A stretch of 64,000 bases of DNA from Ensifer adhaerens (GTDB lineage Bacteria; Pseudomonadota; Alphaproteobacteria; Rhizobiales; Rhizobiaceae), in contig NZ_LGAP01000001.1 of assembly GCF_001270265.1 (NCBI RefSeq), positions 186,001 to 250,000 on the forward strand. Direction: 5' to 3'. Position numbers and translations under genes: made by a program. This document shows positions 32,323-41,699 of the stretch, piece after piece. The notes beneath the pieces are model-generated. The model saw only the letters and a list, made by a program, of their open reading frames with translations. It did no database searches and was not told the origin of the DNA. Each line of letters opens with the position of its first letter. The first letter of the stretch is position 1.

Positions 32323-32829
32323 TTAGTTGCCGAAGTCCTTGAACAGGCTTCGCGCTGCAGCCTGCCCAGCGCCGGGGCCGGTCAGCAACTGGCCAAGGAA
32401 GCTCGTTTCCTTGCCGCCAGTCGGCGTCGTGCGGGTCAGCATGTCAAAGACCTTGCCGTCCTTCAGCGTATAGTGCGCGAGCTGGCTGACCGTGCCTTCC
32501 TTGTCGAAATAGACGGCAAGGATCGACTGGTCGACGAGCTGCGGCTTCATGAACGCCACGGGCCGTTTGCGGGTCTGCGATATGTAGTAGAATACCTCGT
32601 TGTCGAAGGTCGCGGTCGTCGACGGCGTGCCGAGCGAAAGCATGACCTGTTCACGGCTGGAGCCGACCGGAACGAGATTTAGCGTTTCCTGATCAACCAC
32701 ATAACCCTGGTGGAGAACTTCACCGACATTAGCGGACTGGCAGGCGGAGAGAGCAATGGTGCTAACAGTCGCTACGGCCGCAGCTCGGCCAAGGACCTTC
32801 AAATTTGTTCTGAAAAACCGCTTCGTCAA
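32323..32829 (-). CDS. bamE: Outer membrane protein assembly factor BamE (lipoprotein)
   Basis: Small lipoprotein of the BAM complex that inserts outer-membrane proteins. Lipobox LSAC gives an N-terminal lipidated cysteine. The SmpA/OmlA domain follows: VGSSREQVMLSLGTPS, then a beta pair (EVFYYISQTRKR). I chose the TTG at 32829 because AAGGGAG lies 6 bases upstream and the resulting signal peptide (about 30 residues) is ideal; that gives 168 residues. ATG at 32868 would add 13 residues. Convergent with hppA. Confidence 0.88.
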   Translation of the reverse strand: MTKRFFRTNLKVLGRAAAVATVSTIALSACQSANVGEVLHQGYVVDQETLNLVPVGSSREQVMLSLGTPSTTATFDNEVFYYISQTRKRPVAFMKPQLVDQSILAVYFDKEGTVSQLAHYTLKDGKVFDMLTRTTPTGGKETSFLGQLLTGPGAGQAAARSLFKDFGN

Positions 32830-32967
32830 CGACAGCTCCCTTTGGAGTAACGATGGCAGATCCGCCATTGCAATTCGTGCATGCTTCGGTAAACCAGCTT
32901 CGGCTATCATGCAACAACGTCATGGGCGCTTGCGCGCATTTCGAGAAAGCCAAAGCTGGGCTTTGTG

Positions 32968-33507
32968 ATGATTTTTGGACTGTTCAAAAGAAAAAGCGGC
33001 AATATTGCGATTGTCGAACGGCAATATGCATTGTTGACCTCGGCGGCGCGTCAGCCGTACCTCTACACCGACCTCGACGTGCCCGACACGGTGATGGGGC
33101 GTTTCGAGATGCTGTCGGCCGTGCTGATCCTTTATTTCCGGCGCACGCGCGGATCGGCGCGCGCTGGCCAGGAGATCGCCCAGGAGATTGTCGATGCCTT
33201 CTTCGAGGATGTCGACCATTCGATCCGCGAGCTCGGCGTCGGTGACGCGGGCGTGCCGAAGAAGATGAAGAAGCTCGCCGGCATGTTCTACGGCCGGCTT
33301 GAATCCTATGCGGCGGCGCTCGAAAGCAGGGACGCGGCCGCACTTGCTGCGGCGCTGAAGCGTAACTTCTATCCGAAGGGCGATGGCGGGGAGCCGGCGA
33401 TGGATGGCCTGGCGACCTATCTCCTCTCCGTTGAGGAACGGCTCGCGGCTGAACCGGAAGACGTTGTCGAAACGGGCCAGTTGCGCATCCCCGCCGCCGG
33501 AGAGTAA
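32968..33507 (+). CDS. Ubiquinol-cytochrome c chaperone family protein
   Basis: 179 residues matching the CBP3/UQCC (Ubiq_cyt_C_chap) family, which helps assemble cytochrome b of the bc1 complex. The helical core includes QPYLYTDLDVPDTVMGRFEMLSAVLILYF near residues 30-57 and DVDHSIRELGVGDAGVPKKMKKLAGMFYGR near 82-112. The start may be the GTG at 32965 just before the ATG. It is followed by the YceD-like gene 97 bases on, probably the same transcript. Confidence 0.87.
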   Translation: MIFGLFKRKSGNIAIVERQYALLTSAARQPYLYTDLDVPDTVMGRFEMLSAVLILYFRRTRGSARAGQEIAQEIVDAFFEDVDHSIRELGVGDAGVPKKMKKLAGMFYGRLESYAAALESRDAAALAAALKRNFYPKGDGGEPAMDGLATYLLSVEERLAAEPEDVVETGQLRIPAAGE

Positions 33508-33604
33508 TAGACGGCCATCGATGCCGCGCGCGTGCCAACCCGGCGCGCGGACTATCCGCGAAGAGCGCGCCGTCAGCGGCGCCCGCGCGAGGAAGGATCT
33601 GATC

Positions 33605-34156
33605 ATGAAAGACGAAAGCCGGCCGGCATTCTCCTACCCGGTGAAGGTCGGGCATATCTCCGCCAATGCCGTGACCGTGCATCTCTCGGCAAACGAGAGC
33701 GAGCGGCGAGCGCTCGCCGAACTGTGGGATGTGCGCGAAGTCGTTTCGCTTTCAGCGGATCTGCAGATCGCGCGCTGGAAGAAGGATGGTGTCAAGATCA
33801 AGGGCGACGTTACCGCCCGGATCGTACAGTCCTGCGTCGTGACCCTCGAGCCCGTCGAGGCGGATATCCGAGAGCCTGTCGACGCTATCTTCGTACCGGA
33901 GGGATCGAGGCTCGCCCGCCAGGCCAGCAACGATGGCGGCGAGATGATTCTCAGCCCCGACGGCCCCGATATCCCCGATACCTTTATCGGCGACACGATC
34001 GATGCCGGTGTCGTCGTCAGCGAGCATGTGGCGCTGGCGATCGAGCCCTATCCGCGTAAACCGGGCGTGACTTTCGGTGCGCGCATCGAAAGCACGGCGG
34101 CGGACGACGAGAAGCCGAACCCGTTTGCAGCGCTGAAGGACTGGAAAAAGGACTGA
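33605..34156 (+). CDS. YceD/DUF177 family protein
   Basis: 183 residues of the DUF177 (YceD) family, associated with 23S rRNA accumulation in plants and bacteria. The conserved C-x-x-T type motif is SCVVTLEPV near residue 76, and the acidic DTFIGDTIDAGVVVSEHVALAIEPYPRKPG near 125-153 is the family core. AAGGA lies before the ATG at 33605. In many bacteria yceD precedes rpmF-plsX; here plsX follows without rpmF between. Confidence 0.86.
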   Translation: MKDESRPAFSYPVKVGHISANAVTVHLSANESERRALAELWDVREVVSLSADLQIARWKKDGVKIKGDVTARIVQSCVVTLEPVEADIREPVDAIFVPEGSRLARQASNDGGEMILSPDGPDIPDTFIGDTIDAGVVVSEHVALAIEPYPRKPGVTFGARIESTAADDEKPNPFAALKDWKKD

Positions 34157-34357
34157 GGCGGCCAAAGCCTCCCCTACAATTCGGTTGTCACGCGGACGAA
34201 AAGCAGTATTTTGGCCCGACTCCGGCCAAATGAGCCGCCGCAGCGATCTGCCGCGCGCCTGGCTCAAGCGTCAGAAGCAATATGTATCGCCGTTGCGTTC
34301 GAATGCGTGCGCCACGGCAGCACGTGTTGTGTGGCAGGAAAAAAGGATAAGACACGC

Positions 34358-35416
34358 GTGGTCAGAATTTCTCTTGACGTGATGGGCGGCGACTATGGTC
34401 CTGAAGTCGTCATCCCGGGCGCCGCAAGGGCGCTTGAACGTCATCCGGACATAAGGTTTGTCCTGTTCGGCATAGAAGCGCAGTGCGCTGATATCTTGGC
34501 CAAACATCCCAAGCTCAAGGCCAACAGCACTTTCCACGATTGCGAGATCGCCGTCGGCATGGATGAGAAGCCGAGCCAGGCGCTGAGGCGCGGCCGCGGC
34601 AAGTCGAGCATGTGGCGGGCGATCGATGCGATCAACGCCGGCGAAGCCGACGTCGTCGTGTCGGCCGGCAATACCGGCGCGCTGATGGCCATGTCGGTCT
34701 TCTGTCTGCGCACGATGCAGGGCATCCAGCGCCCGGCGATCGCCGCGATCTGGCCGACGCTGAAGGGCGAGAGCATCGTGCTTGATGTCGGCGCCACCAT
34801 CGGTGCCGATGCGCAGCAGCTTATGGATTTTGCGTTGATGGGCGGCGCCATGGCGCGAGCGCTGTTCGAGATCGAACGCCCGACCGTCGGCTTGCTCAAT
34901 GTCGGCGTCGAAGAGATCAAGGGCCAGGAGGAAGTCAAGGAAGCCGGGCGTCTCATCCGGGACGCCAATATCGAAGGCTTCGACTATTACGGCTTCGTTG
35001 AAGGTGACGATATCGGGCGCGGCACCGTCGATGTGGTGGTCACCGAGGGCTTCTCCGGCAACATAGCGCTCAAGGCCGCCGAAGGAACGGCGCGACAGAT
35101 TGCCGAATATCTCCGCGCGGCCATGTCGCGTACGCTGATGGCCAAGATCGGCTACATCCTGGCCAAGGGTGCCTTCGATCGCCTGCGCGAAAAGATGGAC
35201 CCGCGCAAGGTCAATGGTGGTGTCTTTCTCGGCCTCAATGGTGTCGTGATCAAGAGCCATGGTGGCGCCGATGGCGAGGGCTTTGCGGCCGCGATCGACG
35301 TCGGCTACGACATGGTGAAAAATGGCCTGAAGGCGAAGATCGAAATCGATCTGGCGAAGTACCACGGCGCCGAGCCGCCGAGCGCGCTTCCCGCCGGCAT
35401 GAATGATGAGGTTTGA
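34358..35416 (+). CDS. plsX: Phosphate acyltransferase PlsX
   Basis: Makes acyl-phosphate from acyl-ACP for phospholipid synthesis (PlsX/PlsY pathway); membrane-associated. The GTG start at 34358 has AAGGA nine bases upstream and gives [16 protein letters not shown], the standard PlsX opening, and 352 residues. [10 protein letters not shown] near residue 105 and the glycine-rich [12 protein letters not shown] are conserved. An upstream in-frame extension to 34211 was rejected. fabH follows after four bases. Confidence 0.95.
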   Translation: MVRISLDVMGGDYGPEVVIPGAARALERHPDIRFVLFGIEAQCADILAKHPKLKANSTFHDCEIAVGMDEKPSQALRRGRGKSSMWRAIDAINAGEADVVVSAGNTGALMAMSVFCLRTMQGIQRPAIAAIWPTLKGESIVLDVGATIGADAQQLMDFALMGGAMARALFEIERPTVGLLNVGVEEIKGQEEVKEAGRLIRDANIEGFDYYGFVEGDDIGRGTVDVVVTEGFSGNIALKAAEGTARQIAEYLRAAMSRTLMAKIGYILAKGAFDRLREKMDPRKVNGGVFLGLNGVVIKSHGGADGEGFAAAIDVGYDMVKNGLKAKIEIDLAKYHGAEPPSALPAGMNDEV

Positions 35417-35420
35417 ATAA

Positions 35421-36392
35421 ATGATCCGTTCTGTCGTCCGCGGCTTCGGCGCAGCGTTGCCGAAGCGCGTTGTCACCAATCAGGAGCTGGAATCCAAGGT
35501 CGATACGTCAGACGAGTGGATCGTGCAGCGCACCGGCATCCGTCAGCGCCACATCGCCGGCGAAGGCGAAACGACGGCCTCGCTCGGCGAAGCTGCCGCA
35601 CGCGCAGCACTCGACAGTGCCGGCCTGACAGCCGCTGATCTCGACCTGATCATCCTGGCGACGTCGACCCCTGACAACACGTTTCCGGCAACCGCTGTCA
35701 ACATTCAGAACCGGCTCGGCATGCACCACGGCGCTGCCTTCGATTTGCAGGCCGTCTGTTCCGGCTTCATCTATGCGGTGACGACGGCGGACGCCTATAT
35801 CCGCGGTGGCCTGGCAAGACGTGTGCTGGTGATCGGCGCTGAGACCTTCTCGCGTATTCTCGATTGGTCTGATCGGACGACCTGCGTCCTCTTCGGCGAT
35901 GGCGCCGGCGCGATCATCCTGGAAGCGCAGGAAGGCGAGGGCACGATTGCCGATCGGGGCGTGCTCACCGCCAAGCTGCGCTCCGATGGTGCGCATCGCG
36001 AAAAACTCTATGTCGATGGCGGACCGTCGACGACGGGCACTGTCGGCCATCTCAAGATGGAGGGCCGCGAGGTTTTCAAGCACGCAGTCGGCATGATCAC
36101 CGACGTGATCGAGGCGGCCTTCGAGGCAACGGGAACGACGGCCGAGGACATCGATTGGTTGGTGCCGCACCAGGCCAACCGTCGAATCATCGATGGCTCG
36201 GCCAAGAAACTCGGCATCCCGCTCGATAAGGTTGTGGTAACCGTCGATCTCCATGGCAACACCTCTGCCGCCTCCATTCCGCTGGCCCTGAACTCCGCGG
36301 CAGCCGATGGCCGGATCAAGAAAGGCGATCTCGTTCTGCTCGAGGCCATGGGGGGTGGCTTCACTTGGGGCTCCGTTCTGATACGCTGGTAA
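35421..36392 (+). CDS. fabH: Beta-ketoacyl-ACP synthase III
   Basis: Starts fatty acid synthesis by condensing acetyl-CoA with malonyl-ACP; 323 residues. The catalytic triad is visible: Cys in [11 protein letters not shown] near 112, His in VPHQANRRI near 250, and Asn in [15 protein letters not shown] near 280. The [13 protein letters not shown] ending is typical. It forms a plsX-fabH unit with a four-base gap. Confidence 0.97.
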   Translation: MIRSVVRGFGAALPKRVVTNQELESKVDTSDEWIVQRTGIRQRHIAGEGETTASLGEAAARAALDSAGLTAADLDLIILATSTPDNTFPATAVNIQNRLGMHHGAAFDLQAVCSGFIYAVTTADAYIRGGLARRVLVIGAETFSRILDWSDRTTCVLFGDGAGAIILEAQEGEGTIADRGVLTAKLRSDGAHREKLYVDGGPSTTGTVGHLKMEGREVFKHAVGMITDVIEAAFEATGTTAEDIDWLVPHQANRRIIDGSAKKLGIPLDKVVVTVDLHGNTSAASIPLALNSAAADGRIKKGDLVLLEAMGGGFTWGSVLIRW

Positions 36393-36484
36393 AAAATGCT
36401 GAAGCAACGCAGGCGCTTGACCGGAATTGACAAGGGCAATAGTCTTCGGTCGCTGATCGGCGTGCCAGACATCGGTGGGGGAAG

Positions 36485-36823
36485 ATGAGCGGAAAAACAG
36501 TAACACGAGCAGACTTGGCTGAGTCGGTTTTTCGCAAGGTGGGTCTGTCGCGCACAGAGTCTGCCGAGCTGGTGGAAACCGTCATTGACGAAATATGCAA
36601 CGCAATCGTGCGTGGCGAGAGTGTGAAGTTGTCTTCCTTCGCGACCTTTCAGGTTCGCGACAAGAACGAGCGCATCGGCCGCAACCCGAAGACCGGCGAG
36701 GAAGTACCGATTTCGCCGCGGCGGGTCATGACCTTCAAGGCGGCCAACGTCCTGAAGCAGCGCGTGCTGAAATCGCATCTGAGCCGCAAGGCCAAGCATA
36801 AGCCGGCCTCTCCCGTATCGTAA
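36485..36823 (+). CDS. ihfA: Integration host factor subunit alpha
   Basis: DNA-bending nucleoid protein, 112 residues, working as a heterodimer with Ihf[26 protein letters not shown] is the N-terminal helix pair, and [23 protein letters not shown] the beta-arm and C-terminal signature. GGGGGAAG precedes the ATG. It lies between fabH and a MerR regulator, a common alphaproteobacterial order. Confidence 0.95.
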   Translation: MSGKTVTRADLAESVFRKVGLSRTESAELVETVIDEICNAIVRGESVKLSSFATFQVRDKNERIGRNPKTGEEVPISPRRVMTFKAANVLKQRVLKSHLSRKAKHKPASPVS

Positions 36824-36962
36824 GTGGAGGCCGGCAACCACAATGTGGTTGAAAACCCATCCATAAGCCGTTGAAATGGAGCCGATTCGTGCGATCATCG
36901 CGCGACATCGGTTCATTGCGGCCGAGGCTTGTCCTGAGTCGCGTGTATGGAATGGGAACGAA

Positions 36963-37499
36963 ATGGAAAAAAGCCCAGACGCTTTTCGCACCATCAGCGA
37001 GGTCGCCGACGATCTCGACCTGCCGCAGCATGTCCTGCGTTTCTGGGAAACACGTTTCCAGCAGATCAAGCCGATGAAGCGCGGCGGGGGGCGGCGCTAT
37101 TATCGCCCCGAGGATGTCGACCTGCTGAAAGGCATCCGCCACCTGCTCTATGACCACGGCTACACCATCAAGGGCGTGCAGAAGCTGCTGAAGGCCAACG
37201 GCAACAAGTTCGTTGCGGCGATCGCCAGCGGCGACCTGGCCACTGTCGAGGCATTGGCGGCTTCGAGCAACGAGGAACCACCGCCGCCGAAGGCGGGTCT
37301 CTCCGAAGAGGACCAAATCGTCGGCCGTGCGAAGGCACCCGCCAGCCGCCGCTTCTTCTCTTTCGGCGGCGGCAACGACGACGTTCCGGAAATCTCGCTT
37401 GGCAAGTCGTCCTCGGTTGGCAAGGAAGACCGGGCGCTGCTTCAGGAAGCGCTTTACGACCTGCTCGAATGCAAGCGCCTGCTCGATCAGGTGCGGTAA
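36963..37499 (+). CDS. MerR-family transcriptional regulator
   Basis: 178 residues. The N-terminal winged helix reads [25 protein letters not shown], then [36 protein letters not shown], the MerR_1 DNA-binding signature. The C-terminal part is low complexity with a helix at the end ([24 protein letters not shown]). The ATG at 36963 has GGGAACGAA upstream. Its position directly after ihfA is widely conserved in alphaproteobacteria. Target unknown. Confidence 0.88.
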   Translation: MEKSPDAFRTISEVADDLDLPQHVLRFWETRFQQIKPMKRGGGRRYYRPEDVDLLKGIRHLLYDHGYTIKGVQKLLKANGNKFVAAIASGDLATVEALAASSNEEPPPPKAGLSEEDQIVGRAKAPASRRFFSFGGGNDDVPEISLGKSSSVGKEDRALLQEALYDLLECKRLLDQVR

Positions 37500-37803
37500 T
37501 CGGCGGTTTTTGTTTCCACGGTGAAGGTTCGACGCCTGCAGGCGGGAGCTATCGGTTTCAAAAAAAATAGCGTTTCGGTGATCCGCAGGCTTCACCATGG
37601 CGTGGTCGCAGCCAACGTCGGGCGCCGCCAACCGCAAATGGTCTCAATCGCAATCTATATCCGACCGCCGCTTTACTGGATGGCTGTCCGTTAGCGTTCG
37701 CCTGAAAACGACGGTAAGCGACTGGCATAGGGAGCGGCGGGTTGGCTGCGCCAGTCCCTGGTGTCCGCAGAAGATCGGCGGCCATGACAAGCCGCTTCGC
37801 ATG
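37500..37803. other. Intergenic region, convergent genes
   Basis: 304 bases without a supported gene. A 12-base palindrome CGCCTGCAGGCG at 37533-37544 is present, with no T run. Confidence 0.4.
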
Positions 37804-38037
37804 TCAAGCGGCGTTTAGATCGGCAATCTCGCCAAACTGAACGAGCAGGCGAGGGCTGCTCATGTCGCCGCTTTCCTCGTCGACCTGAACCGCATAGGCG
37901 GCGACGCCGATATGCCTGGGTGCCATGGCCGCTGCAACCTTCTCTGCGCCGGCCGCGGTCGAGGCCGCGCGCATCTCGCCGGGCGCCAATCCACCGCGAA
38001 CGCGCTTGAAGGGCATGACGATAAATTTCTCTGACAT
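37804..38037 (-). CDS. Small conserved protein, unknown function
   Basis: 77 residues (MSEKFIVMPFKRVRGGLAPGEM...) with basic N-terminus and alternating segments. GGAG lies nine bases before the minus-strand ATG at 38037, supporting translation. No signal peptide, membrane helix or known motif. It looks like a conserved rhizobial protein. Confidence 0.68.
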   Translation of the reverse strand: MSEKFIVMPFKRVRGGLAPGEMRAASTAAGAEKVAAAMAPRHIGVAAYAVQVDEESGDMSSPRLLVQFGEIADLNAA

Positions 38038-38392
38038 GATGCGAACTCCGATCTGTTCTACAAATGTTCCGATGGCGGCGAGAAGTCAACGTCTTAATTC
38101 CGGCGTAAGCCGATTGGTCTTTTGCGGTGCGGCCCGATGCGCCCCTCGCATAAGGCGGCCGGTTTTGCGAAGAGAATCACAAGGGCGTTCTGCGCCGACC
38201 GCTGTCCGACATCGACGGCTGTGTTCAGGTGGAGCGCGAGCTCCAGTTCGGCGAACTCGAAACATCCCGAGGAGGTTCGCGGGATTATTCGTTCCACTCC
38301 CTGCTTATCCACGCCGTTTGATCCTTTTTCGTGTTGAGGTCGAAATTCCCGCTTGCGCTCTAAGCGTCGAGACTATAGGGGTTTCCTCGGTC
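38038..38392. other. Intergenic region upstream of tRNA-Pro
   Basis: 355 bases with no supported gene. It holds the promoters of the leftward small gene and of the rightward tRNA, neither clearly recognisable. Confidence 0.4.
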
Positions 38393-38469
<77 letters not shown>

Positions 38470-38598
38470 TTTTTCCCTTTGAGCGCAATGATTTAGGTCT
38501 CTAAGTCGTTGCACCCCCAAGCGTCGAACCGGAACAAAAGACGCTCAATTTGCGCAGTTCGGCGCAGATAGTCCCGAAAAAACCCAGAAGAACCCCGG

Positions 38599-39077
38599 TC
38601 ATTTGTTCTTCCTTTGTGCCTTCCGATTCCTCGAAAGCGATTCGAGATCCCTAGTCGCATCCTCATCATGGACATGTGCATAGTCCGTCGTGGCGAAGTC
38701 GGTTTGCCAATCGATATCGGGCAAGTGCAGGATACATTCCTCAAAGCGCCAGCCGGTGGCATGCACGAAGTTGAAGGGGGGCGATGGCCTGCCCCGTTCG
38801 CCAGGTATAGCCACGGGCTATCGGTCTGCTTGCGCCGGCGGACACACTCCATCGGCTCATTGAGCCGATGGTTGCACCAGTTCGGTCCGAGCGGGAATTC
38901 GTAGCGCCGCTTGCGCTTTGCCCAGGTCGAGTTCGCGGCCGACACAAGGCACATCGGCACGTCGTTTTGCGACCAGTTGGTCGGTCATGCGCTGCAGACT
39001 CTGCCCGAGCTTTTTGCGCCGTCATGGACCAGAAATACGACTAAGTTCTTGGACTTTTCAGTCGCGGCTGCAAACGT
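38599..39077 (-). pseudogene. Decayed coding remnant next to the glycosyltransferase
   Basis: Continuing the frame of the neighbouring GT2-like gene past its stop gives protein-like sequence (EKSKNLVVFLVHDGAK...), a second in-frame TGA at 38985-38987, then about 70 more plausible codons (FPLGPNWCNHRLNEPMECV...). Near 38776-38781 a run of six C on this strand marks a shift into another frame, which continues as FNFVHATGWRFEECILHLP and ends at 38599. Two stops and one frameshift suggest a broken gene. A GTG-started frame 38493-38960 exists but has no ribosome binding site and becomes unnatural after the shift. Original function unknown. Confidence 0.4.
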
Positions 39078-40157
39078 TCACCCTCCGGATTCATTCGGAG
39101 CAATTGGCGTAATGAGGCCAAGGTCGCGCAACTGTTGCGAGCCGGTAAACTTCACGGATGCACCGGACTGCGGTTTAAGCGTCTTTATTTCAGCGATGAC
39201 ATCAGTGATCTTCGCGTATGCCGGCGTATTGTCGAAATATCGCTCTCTGCCTGCAGCTTCCCTTGTTTCGTTCTCACGATCCGAGAAGAAATCGAAGCGG
39301 AGCAAGGCACCCATCATGCTCGCGAAGTTTCTGCGATATGGAAGCGGTTGGTGTATGCTCGGGCCGAAGCGACAGTCATCGTCCCAGTATATCAGGGGGT
39401 ATTTGATGAGTTCGAGGTCGGCATCGAACTTTCGTTTGCGCGCGCCGCCCTTGATTGAAATCGCCCGGTTGGTTGTAGACAGCGTGTACCCGGAGCTATC
39501 GAGGTGATCGGCGATTTCCCAAGGCGCGCGAGAACTCAGCAGGTTGGCGTCCGCCTGCGATAGGCCGACGGGATACATATCGAGCATGGGCGCCGGCAGC
39601 CTCAGCGCGCCGACCTTCTCAAGACAGTGTAGAACGGGCCAGAGTGTTTGGGTCTCGAACCCGTCGTAGACCAGGAATTCGTCGGAATCGACATTGACGT
39701 ACCATCTTTGGCCCCCATAGAGGCTAAAGAGCGTCTCCCGCCATGCTCGACCGCGGCGTGCATCTTTGTACCGTACGGGAGAAACCCATAAATCCACGTC
39801 CTCCTGTTCGAGGAGGAATTCCCTTGTCCCGTCCGTGGAGGCGTCGTCTACGCAAATGAAGCGCGTTACACCTAGCTGCCGGTAGTGAGTTAGGAATGCC
39901 GGGACCAGCTTTGCGTCATTGCGTGTCAAGAAAACCAGCGGCAGCTCGTCGGGATAGAGTGACGTTTGGCCGTGATGGCTGACGCAACGCAGGCTGACTG
40001 AAATTGCTCTGCGACGTTCGCGCCGCTCGACCTTCAAGGTCTCATACCAGGTGAAGAGCTTCTCCAGCACCCCGCGGTCAGCGATTGATATCGCGTCGGT
40101 TCGGGCCCTGAAGGGATAGTTGATTTCGGCCATTGCTGCCCCGGTATAACTGTCCAT
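39078..40157 (-). CDS. Glycosyltransferase, GT2/GT92-like
   Basis: 359 residues, cytoplasmic or membrane-peripheral. A family-2-like core follows an N-terminal extension: VFLTRNDAKLVPAFLTHYRQLG, then CVDDASTDGTREFL (nucleotide-binding aspartates) near residue 100, and the metal-binding D-x-D in YVNVDSDEFLVYDG near 150. C-terminal region has YWDDDCRFGPSIHQPLP. It adds a sugar to the polysaccharide repeat unit, donor and acceptor unknown. The second ATG (residue 9, 40133) is an alternative start. Codon choice is less uniform than in the neighbouring core genes, suggesting a variable part of the locus. Confidence 0.82.
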   Translation of the reverse strand: MDSYTGAAMAEINYPFRARTDAISIADRGVLEKLFTWYETLKVERRERRRAISVSLRCVSHHGQTSLYPDELPLVFLTRNDAKLVPAFLTHYRQLGVTRFICVDDASTDGTREFLLEQEDVDLWVSPVRYKDARRGRAWRETLFSLYGGQRWYVNVDSDEFLVYDGFETQTLWPVLHCLEKVGALRLPAPMLDMYPVGLSQADANLLSSRAPWEIADHLDSSGYTLSTTNRAISIKGGARKRKFDADLELIKYPLIYWDDDCRFGPSIHQPLPYRRNFASMMGALLRFDFFSDRENETREAAGRERYFDNTPAYAKITDVIAEIKTLKPQSGASVKFTGSQQLRDLGLITPIAPNESGG

Positions 40158-40508
40158 ATCATTTGGGCTTAGATCAAAAGCTCCAGCTTCGCAATGTTGC
40201 GGTAATGCTTGTGCGCCTGCGGCCCCGTCGGCTTGGCCGAACGGCTGCCCTCTGGTGACGGTGAAGCCGGCTGCTTCTGATCAATCCTAGCTTATGCACC
40301 GAGAGGTCGATGCGGATACCGAACACATTTTTGCCTGAGCTGCTGACGCAGGGATCGAAAGTCCTGGGGTGGAACGGGTCTTGGGCTTGTCGCGCTTGTG
40401 GCGTCGCGGTCTGCCGGGGACGAACTGCTCCGCGTTGCGGATTTCGGCTCCTCACGGGACAGTCTGGTCGAACTGCAGCCGGCTCGGTGCTTGTCCGTTG
40501 ACGTCCGT
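40158..40508. other. Gap between two glycosyltransferase genes
   Basis: 351 bases with no intact gene. On the minus strand a frame ends at about 40170 with protein-like sequence (AHKHYRNIAKLELLI), about 36 codons after an in-frame stop. This may be the tail of a lost gene. Confidence 0.35.
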
Positions 40509-41699
40509 CTAGGCCATTGCCGCAGTGCGTCGTCGTTCGGCAAGCTTCCAGTAGAGCATCTCCGTCCGGTCCAGCATCGCATCGAGCGTGAAGCGCTCCT
40601 TGAGGCTGTCGGCTGCCGCTGTAAGCGTCTTGAAAGTGGCCGGTGCTGTGGCCGCGGCCATTGTCTTTGCGAGTTGGGAGATGTCGTCTGTATTCGGCAC
40701 GATGAAACCGTTGTGACCATCTTCGATCACGGTTCGAGCGCCACCGATATCGCTGGCGATAATCGGCTTGCCGGCTGCTGCCCCTTCCAGCATGACGTAG
40801 GACATTGCCTCGTAACGACTCGGCATGACGAGCACATCGAAGGCAGGGGCAGCTTGCGGGCCGGTGAATGCGGATGTCAGGTGCATCCGGTTCTGCAGGC
40901 CGCTTTCGGAAATGGCTTGGCGTAGAGAGCCCTCCAACTCGCCGGCGCCGACCATGACGAGGTGGCTGTTTTTCACCGACCCGGCGATATGCCTGAAGGC
41001 GGCAATGAGCCGCTCGGGCGCCTTCTGGGCGGTCAGTCGGCCAATGAATCCGAAGACGAATGCGTCCGGCGCAATACCGAAGCTGGCACGGATGGTCGTT
41101 GCCATATCGGGCGAGGGCGGGGCGACACCATTGACGATGACCGACATCCGCTCTTCCGGCATGCACAACGATAGGGCGTGGGAATGCTCGTCGTCCGACA
41201 CGCAGATGAGGTGGTCGGTATAGAACCAGGCGAGGCCCCATTCGATCGCGCCATAGATCAGCCTGCCGCCGCGCCCGAGTGTCGGGTCCAGCGTCCGGAA
41301 CGCGTGCGGTGTGTAGATGCGCGGTACATGGCGACCGGGTAGGCGCAGGCGCGTCAGTGCCCCGGCCTTGGAGCTGTGGCCGTGAACGATGTCGAACGGA
41401 TCATGATCGCTCATGATCCGACGCAGCGCCAGGAAGGCTGGGATATCGGAGGGGCCCGGGGCACGCTTCATATCGACAGCATGCACAGCGGGGAGGCCGA
41501 CGGCCTTCAGTTCGTGAACGAAACTTTCCTCGGCGCGTACCGGCGAGTAGACCGCCTCGACATGATGTCCGCGGAGATGCATGCCGCGGCAGAGATCGAT
41601 GAAATGCCGGCCCGATCCGCCGCCGCTCGGCTCGAGCACTTCGAGCAAGCGCAGTGGCGTGGGCGCGGAGCGCTGTGGCAAGGGATATTCCATGTTCAT
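40509..41699 (-). CDS. Glycosyltransferase family 4 (GT-B fold)
   Basis: 396 residues. N-terminal domain opens with LRLLEVLEPSGGGSGRHFIDLCRGM and includes DIVHGHSSKAGALTRL. C-terminal donor-binding domain has FGFIGRLTAQKAPERLI and the retaining E-x7-E motif EAMSYVMLEGAAAGKPIIASD near residue 310. Cytoplasmic side of the membrane. The ATG at 41699 overlaps the stop of the upstream gene (ATGA), so translation is coupled; longer starts at 41708 or 41753 exist. Confidence 0.92.
   Translation of the reverse strand: MNMEYPLPQRSAPTPLRLLEVLEPSGGGSGRHFIDLCRGMHLRGHHVEAVYSPVRAEESFVHELKAVGLPAVHAVDMKRAPGPSDIPAFLALRRIMSDHDPFDIVHGHSSKAGALTRLRLPGRHVPRIYTPHAFRTLDPTLGRGGRLIYGAIEWGLAWFYTDHLICVSDDEHSHALSLCMPEERMSVIVNGVAPPSPDMATTIRASFGIAPDAFVFGFIGRLTAQKAPERLIAAFRHIAGSVKNSHLVMVGAGELEGSLRQAISESGLQNRMHLTSAFTGPQAAPAFDVLVMPSRYEAMSYVMLEGAAAGKPIIASDIGGARTVIEDGHNGFIVPNTDDISQLAKTMAAATAPATFKTLTAAADSLKERFTLDAMLDRTEMLYWKLAERRRTAAMA

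Noticed and set aside
40174-41241. 355-aa minus-strand frame in another phase over the GT4 gene
   Set aside because: The same strand already encodes a clear GT4 with an E-x7-E motif in a different frame; this one is Arg/His rich.
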